Below are positions 1 to 6,721 of a stretch of DNA of 15,806 nucleotides, in pieces; position 1 is the stretch's first letter; every line of letters begins with the position of its first letter. Below the pieces are notes generated by a model. That model ran no database searches. It had not been told where the DNA came from and saw nothing but the letters and a program-made list of their open reading frames with translations. The DNA comes from Candidatus Aminicenantota bacterium (GTDB lineage Bacteria; Acidobacteriota; Aminicenantia; UBA2199). Position numbers and translations under genes: made by a program. The stretch lies in assembly GCA_024644125.1 (NCBI GenBank), contig JAHELQ010000064.1, positions 1 to 15,806 on the forward strand. Reading direction: 5' to 3'.

Positions 1-713
1 CATTGGGGAAAGTGTATACATTCGGTCCGACCTTCCGGGCGGAAAAATCCAAGACGCGCCGCCACCTGACCGAGTTCTGGATGATGGAACCGGAATGGGC
101 ATTCGCCGAATTGAATGATGTGATCTTGCTAGCGCAGAACCTGTTGGTTTATGTGGTAGGCCGGGTATTGGAAACGCGGCAGGAAGAGTTGAAAGTTCTG
201 GAGCGGGATACCAAAATGTTGGAGGCGATCCAGGCTCCGTTTCCCCGCATTACCTACGATGAGGCCTTCGAGATCCTGAAAGAGTCAGGGCAATCGGAAA
301 CACCGTATGGAGAGGATCTTGGCGGAACCGACGAAACGATCATCTCGGAGCGGTTCGACCGCCCGGTGGCGATCACTCATTATCCTGTGAATATCAAGGC
401 CTTCTATATGCAGCCTGACGCCGCGAAACCGGATAAGGCGCTGTGTGTGGACATTATCGCTCCCGAAGGGTATGGCGAAATTGTCGGCGGCAGCCAGAGG
501 ATTCACGATCCTGAATTGTTGAAGAAACGAATCGACGAGCATGGTCTCTCGCAGGATGTGTTCAAGTGGTATATGGATCTGCGCCGTTATGGTTCGGTCC
601 CCCATTCGGGATTTGGCCTGGGAATCGAGCGGACTGTCTCCTGGATTTGCAAACTTCCTCATATTCGGGAAACCATCCCGTTCCCCCGGATGCTTTACAA
701 TCTGTATCCTTGA
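1..713 (+). CDS. asnS: Asparaginyl-tRNA synthetase, C-terminal part (5' end outside window)
   Basis: This is the catalytic part of a class II aminoacyl-tRNA synthetase that charges tRNA-Asn with asparagine in the cytoplasm. The open frame runs in from the window edge (frame from base 3), so the N-terminal anticodon-binding OB-fold and motif 1 are missing. Visible are motif 2 (FRAEKSKTRRHLTEF, local residues 11-25, with the conserved FRAE), the family-typical stretch around DIIAPEGYGEIVGGSQR, and motif 3 (GFGLGIERT near residue 203, followed by ETIPFPR). AspRS and LysRS share the fold, but the GYGEIVGGSQR and ETIPFPRMLYNLYP ends are typical of AsnRS. The gene ends in TGA at 711-713 and is followed by a strong intrinsic terminator that lies inside the tail of the convergent transporter gene. 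I see no frameshift or damage in the visible part. Confidence 0.95.
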   Translation, partial: LGKVYTFGPTFRAEKSKTRRHLTEFWMMEPEWAFAELNDVILLAQNLLVYVVGRVLETRQEELKVLERDTKMLEAIQAPFPRITYDEAFEILKESGQSETPYGEDLGGTDETIISERFDRPVAITHYPVNIKAFYMQPDAAKPDKALCVDIIAPEGYGEIVGGSQRIHDPELLKKRIDEHGLSQDVFKWYMDLRRYGSVPHSGFGLGIERTVSWICKLPHIRETIPFPRMLYNLYP

Positions 714-735
714 GGCGTGAGCGGTATTAAACGGG

Positions 736-765
736 GATCAGGCTTGGGACCGCCTGATCTTTTTT
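736..765 (+). terminator. Rho-independent terminator of asnS
   Basis: A perfect 8-bp stem (GATCAGGC at 736-743 pairing with GCCTGATC at 752-759) closes an 8-base loop and is followed directly by six T at 760-765. It begins 22 bases after the asnS stop, so it should end that transcript. The same bases are the last codons and stop (738-740) of the convergent transporter gene. On the minus strand the hairpin lacks a following T-run, so it should work in one direction only. Confidence 0.85.
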
Positions 766-2066
766 ACCGCCTCCAACTGTTTGGGGATTAGATAGAGGTT
801 GGCCAGAAGCCTGCCTATGGTGTAAGCCAGAGCGGCTGCCACCGCCCCAATCGCATTGAAATAGTAGATTGAAATCCACAAAACCAGCACGATTCCTGCC
901 ACCTCGATTGCGGTGGCTGTGGTGATGGGCGATGTGAAGGCGGCGCTCACTAGCGTCGATCGTTGAAACGAAATCAAGACTGTCAGCGCCGGTAGAAGCG
1001 TCATCACCTGGGCCGGGGCAAATGCGAACAGGGTTAATTCCGGCGACAGGCCGGATATATGGCGGAACCACACCGCCGCCAGGGGAGTGAACGTAATGAG
1101 TCCCAGACCGCCCACCACCAGGATGGCCATGATTATGGCGAAATTTCGCAGCGGAATGTAATCTTTCCCATTGTCGCCGATCAACGCGATGACCGCTTCC
1201 TGATACGACAAGCCCAGACTGCGGAACAAAAAAACCAGGGAATTGACAACCGGCAGCACTGCCAGCGACTCGATGGCGAACCGGCTTTTTCCCAGAAAAA
1301 ACGTGACGAAGGGATGAACTCCCAGCGATAGGATAGATGTCAATGCGAGGGGAATATAGAATTTTGTGATATAGCTGTAGGTCAATGGTTGAGACGTATT
1401 GGGCGTTGTTTCCTCTTTCGCCAGCAATGCTCTGGTCGGTTTTATCGCCATCAAGCGCCCCGCGATCGCCTCTGCCGTGACTCCGGCCGAAAGAGCGGCC
1501 GCTCCAACGGTGGCGCCGTTTACCTTCACCAGGTATAGCGCTATTGCCGTCGTCGCCATACTAACCAGGCGAATGACAGTTCCGACCGCCACCAGGCGGG
1601 TGAGGCGGGACCTGATCAATATTCCCTGGTAAAAGCGGCGGAATCCAATGGCGGCCGGCCAGGGCAACAGAATGACCATGGCCGTATGGGTGAGGCGCAC
1701 CACATGAGTAGGCAATCCGATGAGTTCTTCGGTCAAAAAATAGAACACCGGCGGTATTACCAAAAAAAGCATCAATATTGTGATCCCGCTATTTAATACA
1801 TTGGTGAACCTTCGCATTTTCAGGTACGCGTCGCGATTCTTGACCAATGCGGTGGAGGCGCTCATTAACATAATAATGGGCGCTTCCATGATCAATGCGA
1901 GGGAATAGGCTACTCCATAGGCCGCAAGATTGAACTTCGCCTCGGCCAACCGCGCGATTATGGCGGCCAGGAAAGGTCCTTCCACAGCCATCATCAACCA
2001 TGTGGCGGCCAATGGCAGCCAGAATTTAAAGATATCCCTCGTTTTCATCACGCCCAAGCATACCAC
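738..2066 (-). CDS. MATE/ANKH-like multi-spanning exporter
   Basis: This is an integral membrane protein of about 442 residues with roughly twelve hydrophobic segments and a charged loop near the middle (around AKEETTPNTSQP), the 6+6 layout of the MOP flippase superfamily. The start (FKFWLPLAATWLMM, then AAYGVAYSLALIMEAP) resembles, from memory, the progressive ankylosis (ANKH) branch more than classical NorM drug/Na+ antiporters. The same goes for the restart of the second half (KFYIPLALTSILSLG). A likely role is export of a small anionic or drug-like molecule across the inner membrane; the substrate cannot be read from sequence. Two ATG starts lie close together, at 2066 and 2048 (MKTRDIFKFW); neither has a good Shine-Dalgarno sequence, and the second fits the family N-terminus better. 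It stands alone, convergent with asnS and divergent from trmO. Confidence 0.8.
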   Translation of the reverse strand: MVCLGVMKTRDIFKFWLPLAATWLMMAVEGPFLAAIIARLAEAKFNLAAYGVAYSLALIMEAPIIMLMSASTALVKNRDAYLKMRRFTNVLNSGITILMLFLVIPPVFYFLTEELIGLPTHVVRLTHTAMVILLPWPAAIGFRRFYQGILIRSRLTRLVAVGTVIRLVSMATTAIALYLVKVNGATVGAAALSAGVTAEAIAGRLMAIKPTRALLAKEETTPNTSQPLTYSYITKFYIPLALTSILSLGVHPFVTFFLGKSRFAIESLAVLPVVNSLVFLFRSLGLSYQEAVIALIGDNGKDYIPLRNFAIIMAILVVGGLGLITFTPLAAVWFRHISGLSPELTLFAFAPAQVMTLLPALTVLISFQRSTLVSAAFTSPITTATAIEVAGIVLVLWISIYYFNAIGAVAAALAYTIGRLLANLYLIPKQLEAVKKIRRSQA

Positions 2067-2091
2067 GACTGACGGGCCTGCGCAACACCGC

Positions 2092-2120
2092 TTGATTCGT
2101 CGCTTTAATTGAGGTATTGT
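2092..2120 (+). promoter_or_regulatory. Candidate sigma-70 promoter of trmO
   Basis: TTGATT at 2092-2097 and TATTGT at 2115-2120 are separated by 17 bases, a fair match to -35 and -10 boxes. The predicted start near 2127 leaves a leader of about 11 bases that still contains the GGAG (2128-2131) in front of the ATG at 2138. Confidence 0.4.
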
Positions 2121-2137
2121 TAAATCTGGAGTGCGTT

Positions 2138-2539
2138 ATGGATTTAGAACATATAAGATTGAAGGCGATAGGCGTCGTGAAAAACGATGCCGCGGAGGTT
2201 CCACGGCATTGGACGGTTTCTGATTTGCGGGGGCAGTTGGTTCTCGACGCGGAATACGAAGGGGGGCTTAAAGATATTCGGCCTGGCATGAGGATTGTCG
2301 TCATATTTTTGTTTCACCGAAGTAGAGAGTATACGCCAGACCATTTGCGGCACAAACCACCCCATCATGACCAGGTGAAGGGTATTTTCAGTACCTGTTC
2401 GCCGGTGCGCCCCAATCCCATCGGCATGTCTGTCCTGACTGTGGAAAGCGTGGATGGGTCTGTGCTGGCAGTATCGGGTATCGATATGTTGGATGGGACG
2501 CCGGTATTGGATATTAAACCTTATATTGCCGCCACCTGA
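2138..2539 (+). CDS. trmO: Short TrmO/TsaA-type tRNA (adenine-37 N6) methyltransferase
   Basis: This 133-residue protein belongs to the UPF0066 (TsaA/TrmO) family, SAM-dependent enzymes of unusual beta-barrel fold that methylate the N6 of t6A37 in tRNA-Thr. The two hallmark motifs are present: FSTCSPVRPNPIG (residues 84-96) and DGTPVLDIKPYI (119-130). The first motif reads TCSP where the E. coli type has TRSP. It is much shorter than E. coli TrmO (about 235 residues) because the C-terminal domain is absent, as in many archaeal and some bacterial members, so tRNA choice may differ. I chose ATG 2138 because GGAG at 2128-2131 sits six bases upstream; an in-frame TTG at 2117 would add seven residues without such a site. 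It is convergent with, and 11 bases from, the HELGH membrane gene. Confidence 0.88.
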   Translation: MDLEHIRLKAIGVVKNDAAEVPRHWTVSDLRGQLVLDAEYEGGLKDIRPGMRIVVIFLFHRSREYTPDHLRHKPPHHDQVKGIFSTCSPVRPNPIGMSVLTVESVDGSVLAVSGIDMLDGTPVLDIKPYIAAT

Positions 2540-2550
2540 AGCTCGCCGCG

Positions 2551-3150
2551 TTATGCCTGCCTGGATTTGATCATCGTCGCGACGGTCCAGGAGCCCCATA
2601 CCAAACCGGCCAGCATACTGACCGCCGCCAATAGGCGGACAAACGCCGCGATCGCGGTGTCGCTCTCCAGAAGGCCCAATCGCGAGAGCATGTAATTCCA
2701 GTCATGGATGATGGCGCCGATTCCGAATGGAGTTACCAATGGCAACGCCTGGGCGCGGGCATCGGCGATATATGTGGCAACGTCATAAAAATTGGTGGAA
2801 AGCCAGCAAAAGGAAATGGCAAGAGCGAAATAATCTTTTTGTTTGTAAAACATAAAAAATGAAACCACTGGCGCGATGCATTGCCAGAACGTTCCGCCGA
2901 GAATCATGACAAATTCTCCGAAAGGGCGGAAGATCAAATGGCCCAGTTCATGGATACCCAAATTGATCGGCTTGAACCAACTCTGGTACATTGGATCGCG
3001 CATGTGATTGACAAATACGAATAGAAAATATATCAGCAGCAATAGCCTTAAAGGCCAAAACCGGCCGCCGCACCATTCCCTCGCGTTTTCCAGAAATGAA
3101 GTGAAAAAATTATACTTGTAAAAGGATCTTTGTTCGCCGTTATGTGTCAT
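2551..3150 (-). CDS. Integral membrane protein with HELGH zinc-metalloprotease-like motif
   Basis: From the ATG at 3150 the protein has 199 residues. A hydrophobic segment at about 35-48 is followed by INLGIHELGHLIFRPFGEF (62-80), with the zinc-ligand pattern HExxH at 67-71. Further hydrophobic stretches lie at about 82-102, 107-120 and 168-187. Other distinctive residues are N120 and D123 (TNFYD), YIADARAQ (127-134) and HDWNYML (149-155). The pattern recalls M50 (site-2 protease-like) membrane proteins, but the protein is shorter and the second M50 motif (NxxPxxxLDG) is not clear. I recall similar uncharacterised proteins with a 'HExGH...GG...Q...YIADARAQ...HDW' signature. An in-frame ATG at 3234 would add 28 residues. 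I prefer 3150 because a good promoter lies directly in front of it, inside the would-be extension; neither start has a Shine-Dalgarno sequence. Catalytic activity is inferred. Confidence 0.75.
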   Translation of the reverse strand: MTHNGEQRSFYKYNFFTSFLENAREWCGGRFWPLRLLLLIYFLFVFVNHMRDPMYQSWFKPINLGIHELGHLIFRPFGEFVMILGGTFWQCIAPVVSFFMFYKQKDYFALAISFCWLSTNFYDVATYIADARAQALPLVTPFGIGAIIHDWNYMLSRLGLLESDTAIAAFVRLLAAVSMLAGLVWGSWTVATMIKSRQA

Positions 3151-3156
3151 ATGAAC

Positions 3157-3185
3157 TTTATAACCGATGCGCAAGGATATTTCAA
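3157..3185 (-). promoter_or_regulatory. Sigma-70 promoter of the HELGH membrane gene, suggesting a leaderless mRNA
   Basis: On the minus strand TTGAAA (3185-3180) and TATAAA (3162-3157) are separated by exactly 17 bases. The -10 box ends six bases before the ATG at 3150, so the expected start of transcription falls on or next to the start codon. No Shine-Dalgarno sequence is present, which fits leaderless translation. Confidence 0.55.
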
Positions 3186-3223
3186 GGGTGGCGGATTTCT
3201 GTAAAACGAGGTAGGCGCGCTTG

Positions 3224-3252
3224 TTGAAAATCATTTCTGTTTGGTTTAAAAT
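3224..3252 (+). promoter_or_regulatory. Sigma-70 promoter of the ATP-grasp gene
   Basis: TTGAAA (3224-3229) and TAAAAT (3247-3252) are separated by 17 bases. The predicted start near 3259 lies within the palindrome 3254-3275, and the leader would be about 40 bases. The -35 box overlaps the first codons of the longer version of the divergent membrane gene, another reason to prefer the shorter version of that gene. Confidence 0.55.
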
Positions 3253-3253
3253 A

Positions 3254-3275
3254 AATTCTCCTTAAAAGGAGAATT
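3254..3275. promoter_or_regulatory. 22-bp palindrome at the predicted start site: operator or leader hairpin
   Basis: Ten-base arms AATTCTCCTT (3254-3263) and AAGGAGAATT (3266-3275) are exact inverted repeats around a central AA. The element begins one base after the -10 box at 3247-3252, a classic repressor-operator position. The right arm also contains AAGGAG, a strong Shine-Dalgarno-like sequence, nine bases before a GTG that opens a five-codon frame. Confidence 0.5.
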
Positions 3276-3280
3276 GGCCC

Positions 3281-3298
3281 GTGCAAAGAGGAAACTAA
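3281..3298 (+). CDS. Possible five-codon leader peptide (MQRGN)
   Basis: GTG at 3281 is followed by CAA AGA GGA AAC and TAA (3296-3298), which ends one base before the ATG of the ATP-grasp gene. AAGGAG at 3266-3271 is well placed to start it. If translated, ribosomes ending here could re-initiate at 3300, coupling the two. The frame is so short that chance is a real possibility, and the main gene also has its own AGAGGA at 3287-3292. Confidence 0.2.
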   Translation: MQRGN

Positions 3299-3299
3299 C

Positions 3300-4700
3300 A
3301 TGACTATTTCTGAAGATGTGCGTCATGCGCACCAATCGTTGTCAAAGACAAACCTGCGCTTTCTGGAGTACTGCCGCAACCATCCGGAGGCGACGAATCC
3401 TGCGGCGTTCCAGTCTCTTCTGGCTGCAGAAGGATTGCAAATCGATTTCAAAAAACTACACCCCTGGCCGACGTTTGTAAGCCGGGAGACGAACAAGGAG
3501 CTCCAGAAGGCCAGTACCGACGTGTTCGACCTAATTCGCTGTATCCCCGAACGCCTCTTCGGTAACGATCCCCAGGCGGTCAGCCGTTTTTACAATGTCA
3601 GCGCGCGGGAGGCGGAGTATTTTCTATTCGATACCAGCCAGTGGTTGATACAAAGCCAGGTGGGTCGGGGGGATTTTATTCTGAGTTCCAATGGGCTCAA
3701 ATGTGTCGAGTATAATGTAGGCGGGCATATTGGCGGTTGGGATGCCAATTTCCTGGTGGGTAACTACCTCAAAATTCCCTTTATGCAACAGTTCTTCGAG
3801 AACCACAAGGTTACCATGAATTACCGGGATATCCTGGAGGATACCCTCGATCATTTGGTGGCCAGCCACCTACGCAAGTATCCTGGGCATTCAGGCCTCA
3901 CGAATCTCGCAATCATTCTGCCCGGATTTGATGATTCTTCAGGGCCGGGGAAATTCCATTCGGCCTTCAACCACATTTATCACCGGTTTCTCGAAAAAAA
4001 ATACCCACAGTGCCACGGCGATGTCTTCTTCACCGGTTTCCCCCTATTGACATACGATGATTCGTCGCCTCTATACAAAAAAAATCCGCTTCACATCATG
4101 CTGCAAATCGGCATGTTTCCCATACCGCTCGAGGCTTTGATTCTTTCCAAAATGGGGAAGCTCACGCTCCTGAATGGACCGATTTCCTGGATATTGTGCA
4201 ACAAATTGAACCTGGTCGCCCTTTCGAAGCATGAGGAATCCACTCTGTTTTCGGATGAAGAGCGGGAGACCATTCGTAAATATATCCCCTGGACGCGGCA
4301 GATGTCCGATACCGAAACCCGCTTCAAGGGAGAATCCGTTCAATTGAAGGAATATTTGCCGGCTCACCGGGACGGATTCATCATGAAGCCCGCCGCTGAA
4401 CTTGGCGGTGTCGGAGTTGTGGTGGGCAAAACCACTTCTCCTGAGGACTGGCAGGCGGCTGTAAATGCGAATATCGGCAAACCCGATTGGTTGGTTCAAG
4501 AATATGTCGAAGCCATGCCTTATATCTTTCCCCTGGAGGACGGCACGTGTGTCGAACATGCATCGGTATGGGGATTTTTTGTGTTTGGGTCCCAGTATGT
4601 GGGTGGTTTTTTGCGGATCATTCCCAAAATGAAAAATCAATTGGTGATCAATTATCACCTGGGCGCAAAAGAGAGTATTATTGTCGAGGTGGACGAATAG
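3300..4700 (+). CDS. Circularly permuted ATP-grasp-like ligase
   Basis: This 466-residue soluble protein resembles the circularly permuted ATP-grasp group related to glutathionylspermidine synthase. Recognisable pieces are LKCVEYNVGGHIGGW (133-147, an acidic E-x-N metal/substrate motif), LCNKLNLVALS (299-309) and YIPWTRQ (328-334). They are followed by FIMKPAAELGGVGVVVG (360-376, the ATP-binding lysine and glycine-rich loop), PDWLVQEYVE (395-404) and a final strand GGFLRIIPK (435-443). Such enzymes join a carboxylate to an amine or thiol using ATP; the substrates are unknown, and no partner such as a precursor peptide, amidase or polyamine gene is nearby. The ATG at 3300 has AGAGGA seven bases upstream. 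A promoter, a palindrome and a possible mini leader frame precede it. Family placement is from remembered motif patterns; enzymatic function is inferred. Confidence 0.7.
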   Translation: MTISEDVRHAHQSLSKTNLRFLEYCRNHPEATNPAAFQSLLAAEGLQIDFKKLHPWPTFVSRETNKELQKASTDVFDLIRCIPERLFGNDPQAVSRFYNVSAREAEYFLFDTSQWLIQSQVGRGDFILSSNGLKCVEYNVGGHIGGWDANFLVGNYLKIPFMQQFFENHKVTMNYRDILEDTLDHLVASHLRKYPGHSGLTNLAIILPGFDDSSGPGKFHSAFNHIYHRFLEKKYPQCHGDVFFTGFPLLTYDDSSPLYKKNPLHIMLQIGMFPIPLEALILSKMGKLTLLNGPISWILCNKLNLVALSKHEESTLFSDEERETIRKYIPWTRQMSDTETRFKGESVQLKEYLPAHRDGFIMKPAAELGGVGVVVGKTTSPEDWQAAVNANIGKPDWLVQEYVEAMPYIFPLEDGTCVEHASVWGFFVFGSQYVGGFLRIIPKMKNQLVINYHLGAKESIIVEVDE

Positions 4701-4701
4701 C

Positions 4702-4715
4702 GTTCGCCTTCGAAC
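4702..4715 (+). terminator. Weak hairpin between convergent genes
   Basis: GTTCG (4702-4706) and CGAAC (4711-4715) form a 5-bp stem with a CCTT loop, followed by CGGCTTTATTTCTT rather than a clean T-run. It lies just after the ATP-grasp stop and before the convergent HEAT-cyclophilin stop. It is a weak candidate terminator for the plus-strand gene. Confidence 0.25.
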
Positions 4716-4720
4716 CGGCT

Positions 4721-6703
4721 TTATTTCTTCGATGTATCCGGATTGGAGATTCTGTATGAGGTAATGGTGTCGCCTATCTCCAGTTGATGCACAACCTCCA
4801 TTCCACTCTCCACGATGCCGAAGATTGTATATCTGCCGTCCAAATGGGGTGTGGGGGAGTGAGTGATGAACCACTGGCTCCCTTCGGTATCTTTGCCGGA
4901 AGACGCCATGCCCACGTAACCTTCGCCATAATAAAGCGGTCCCAATTCCGAACGGATAATAAAATCCGGTCCGCCCCAGCCGTCTCCCCGCGGGCAACCG
5001 GCCTGGGCAACAAAGTTGGGGACAACGCGGTGGAATTTTATCCCTTTGTAGAAGCCTTTGCGGATCAAGCGCAGAAAGTTCGACACCGATGCCGGAGATT
5101 CGTTCACCAGGAGGCGAATGGTGATGGTACCCTTGTCGGTATTGATGATCACCAATTGCTGTTCGTGGATCGACGTCACGGCATCCCAGTCGATAGGATT
5201 GTTCATCGATTGGAGTTGCGGCGCTGCCCCGGTTTGGCCTGAAAGAAAATTGATTGTTTGCTGAAGCTCTCGATAGGCTTCCAGATCTCTGGGCAATTGG
5301 CAGCGCTTTAGTGCATCGTTCAGGAATTGGATGTTGGATTGGTTGTACTTATTTTTATAATTTGCTTTGGGATTCCGCAGAGCTGAAGCCGCCAGGCTAA
5401 CCAGAGCGGAATCGCTCGATCCAACGGCCTTGATGAGAGCCTGCGCCAGTTGTTCCCTCATTGTTTCCGGGCAGTCGTCGAGAAGTTCAGTCAGGGCTTC
5501 CATTCCGTATGTCGCGACCACTTTATGGCGGGCCGAAAATGTCTGCTCGGCTATAAACGGCGCTTGTTCAGGATCTGAGCCGAGAGTTTTCAATAAAAAA
5601 GCCTTCTCATATGGATTGCCTGCCTTTTGAAATGCGAGCTGGATATATTCTGAAATTTGACGCTTTACGATAGCGTTTTTTAATGCGGCGGCCAGGAGGT
5701 TTGCCTTCACCCGCCAATTCCCCGGGGATTTTGCCAGGTTGAAGTAGAGCGCGGAATCTTCAATGGTTCCAAAGCGAACGAAATATTCCGACGCTTTGAC
5801 CGCCACATGTGTATTATGGGATTCCAGTTGCCGTAGAATAGATTTTGCTACTGTTTCATACGGATATTGGGAAAGAGCCGCAATGCAATTGATTTTGATG
5901 CGGTAATCGACCGGTTGTTCCATCACCGACAAAAGGTATTCCCTTGCCTCGTCGAGCTTTGAGTTACCGATTGCCAGGACCAATTGCATGCGCAGCGACG
6001 CTTCATACTCCCTCATGTCAAGAGCGAGCAATGCAGGTAGGAAGCGGTCGATTTCCACTTTCTTGCTCCTGGCCAGAAAAGCGGCGGCATAGAGCCTGCA
6101 CACGGAAGGCATATTAGGGTGAAGCAACGAAACCGCCTTGTCGATTCCCGCCGGAGAAACGATCTCCCGAAGTCCGAAACGGTACAATCCCATCGCCTGA
6201 CCGATTAGAAGTTCGGGGTTGCAGGTGGGGAAATTCTGGATAGCCAGATTGCGAAGGCCCTTCTCGCTCCCGCATTTTCCCAGGGCCTCCAGAATGTATT
6301 GCTTTGCTCCGGGCGATTTTTCGATTTTCAAGAACGCCATTAGAGCGTTTTCCGAAAATTCATTTCCTGTTTGTCCCAATGCGTAGGCCGCGGCTTGCCG
6401 CACCGTTTGATCCGGATCGGAGAGCAATCTCTCCAGAGGAGCGACCGCTTCGGAATTCTGAACGCTGGCGAAGGCCAGTGCTGCGGCCCTACGGTATTTC
6501 GGGTCCGGGTCGCTAAAGAATGAAAGCAACCGCCTACTATCCCTGCGATCCTGGAATGTGTAGAGCGATTGGAGTTTTTTATCTTGAAAATTATTCGCTG
6601 GTATGAGATTTTTCTCTTCCAGAGTGGATTCATTCAAAAAATTGTTACTACAACATGTGAAAATCAGCATGGATAAAAGGGCAATTGAGCAGACAAATTT
6701 CAT
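4721..6703 (-). CDS. HEAT-repeat protein with C-terminal cyclophilin (peptidyl-prolyl isomerase) domain, probably exported
   Basis: This 660-residue protein starts with a hydrophobic signal (MKFVCSIALLSMLIFTCC). A cysteine pair at 17-18 could be the lipidation site, though the lipobox (IFTC) is imperfect. Residues about 50-480 are alpha-helical HEAT-type repeats, such as DPDPKYRRAAALAFASV and DPDQTVRQAAAYALGQTG. The last 155 residues are a cyclophilin domain: FHRVVPNFVAQAG (557-569) supplies the Arg, Phe and Gln of the active site, GSQWFI (608-613) the second Gln/Phe pair, then HLDGRYTIFG (620-629). It probably acts as a folding catalyst in the periplasm or on the outer membrane, with the HEAT solenoid as a docking surface. 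Start ATG 6703 has GAGG seven bases upstream. It lies 18 bases after an unknown gene with which it should be co-transcribed. The role of the solenoid is inference. Confidence 0.85.
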   Translation of the reverse strand: MKFVCSIALLSMLIFTCCSNNFLNESTLEEKNLIPANNFQDKKLQSLYTFQDRRDSRRLLSFFSDPDPKYRRAAALAFASVQNSEAVAPLERLLSDPDQTVRQAAAYALGQTGNEFSENALMAFLKIEKSPGAKQYILEALGKCGSEKGLRNLAIQNFPTCNPELLIGQAMGLYRFGLREIVSPAGIDKAVSLLHPNMPSVCRLYAAAFLARSKKVEIDRFLPALLALDMREYEASLRMQLVLAIGNSKLDEAREYLLSVMEQPVDYRIKINCIAALSQYPYETVAKSILRQLESHNTHVAVKASEYFVRFGTIEDSALYFNLAKSPGNWRVKANLLAAALKNAIVKRQISEYIQLAFQKAGNPYEKAFLLKTLGSDPEQAPFIAEQTFSARHKVVATYGMEALTELLDDCPETMREQLAQALIKAVGSSDSALVSLAASALRNPKANYKNKYNQSNIQFLNDALKRCQLPRDLEAYRELQQTINFLSGQTGAAPQLQSMNNPIDWDAVTSIHEQQLVIINTDKGTITIRLLVNESPASVSNFLRLIRKGFYKGIKFHRVVPNFVAQAGCPRGDGWGGPDFIIRSELGPLYYGEGYVGMASSGKDTEGSQWFITHSPTPHLDGRYTIFGIVESGMEVVHQLEIGDTITSYRISNPDTSKK

Positions 6704-6721
6704 TTTATTTACCTCGGCAAG

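Noticed and set aside
2167..2599. Long open frame antisense to trmO (2144-2599, minus)
   Set aside because: It overlaps both trmO and the HELGH gene, its product is low in hydrophobic core residues, and it matches no family; it is a shadow frame.
4071..4997. 308-codon minus-strand frame across the ATP-grasp and HEAT-cyclophilin genes
   Set aside because: It spans two well-supported genes in other frames and its composition (rich in Arg, His and Gly) is typical of antisense translation.
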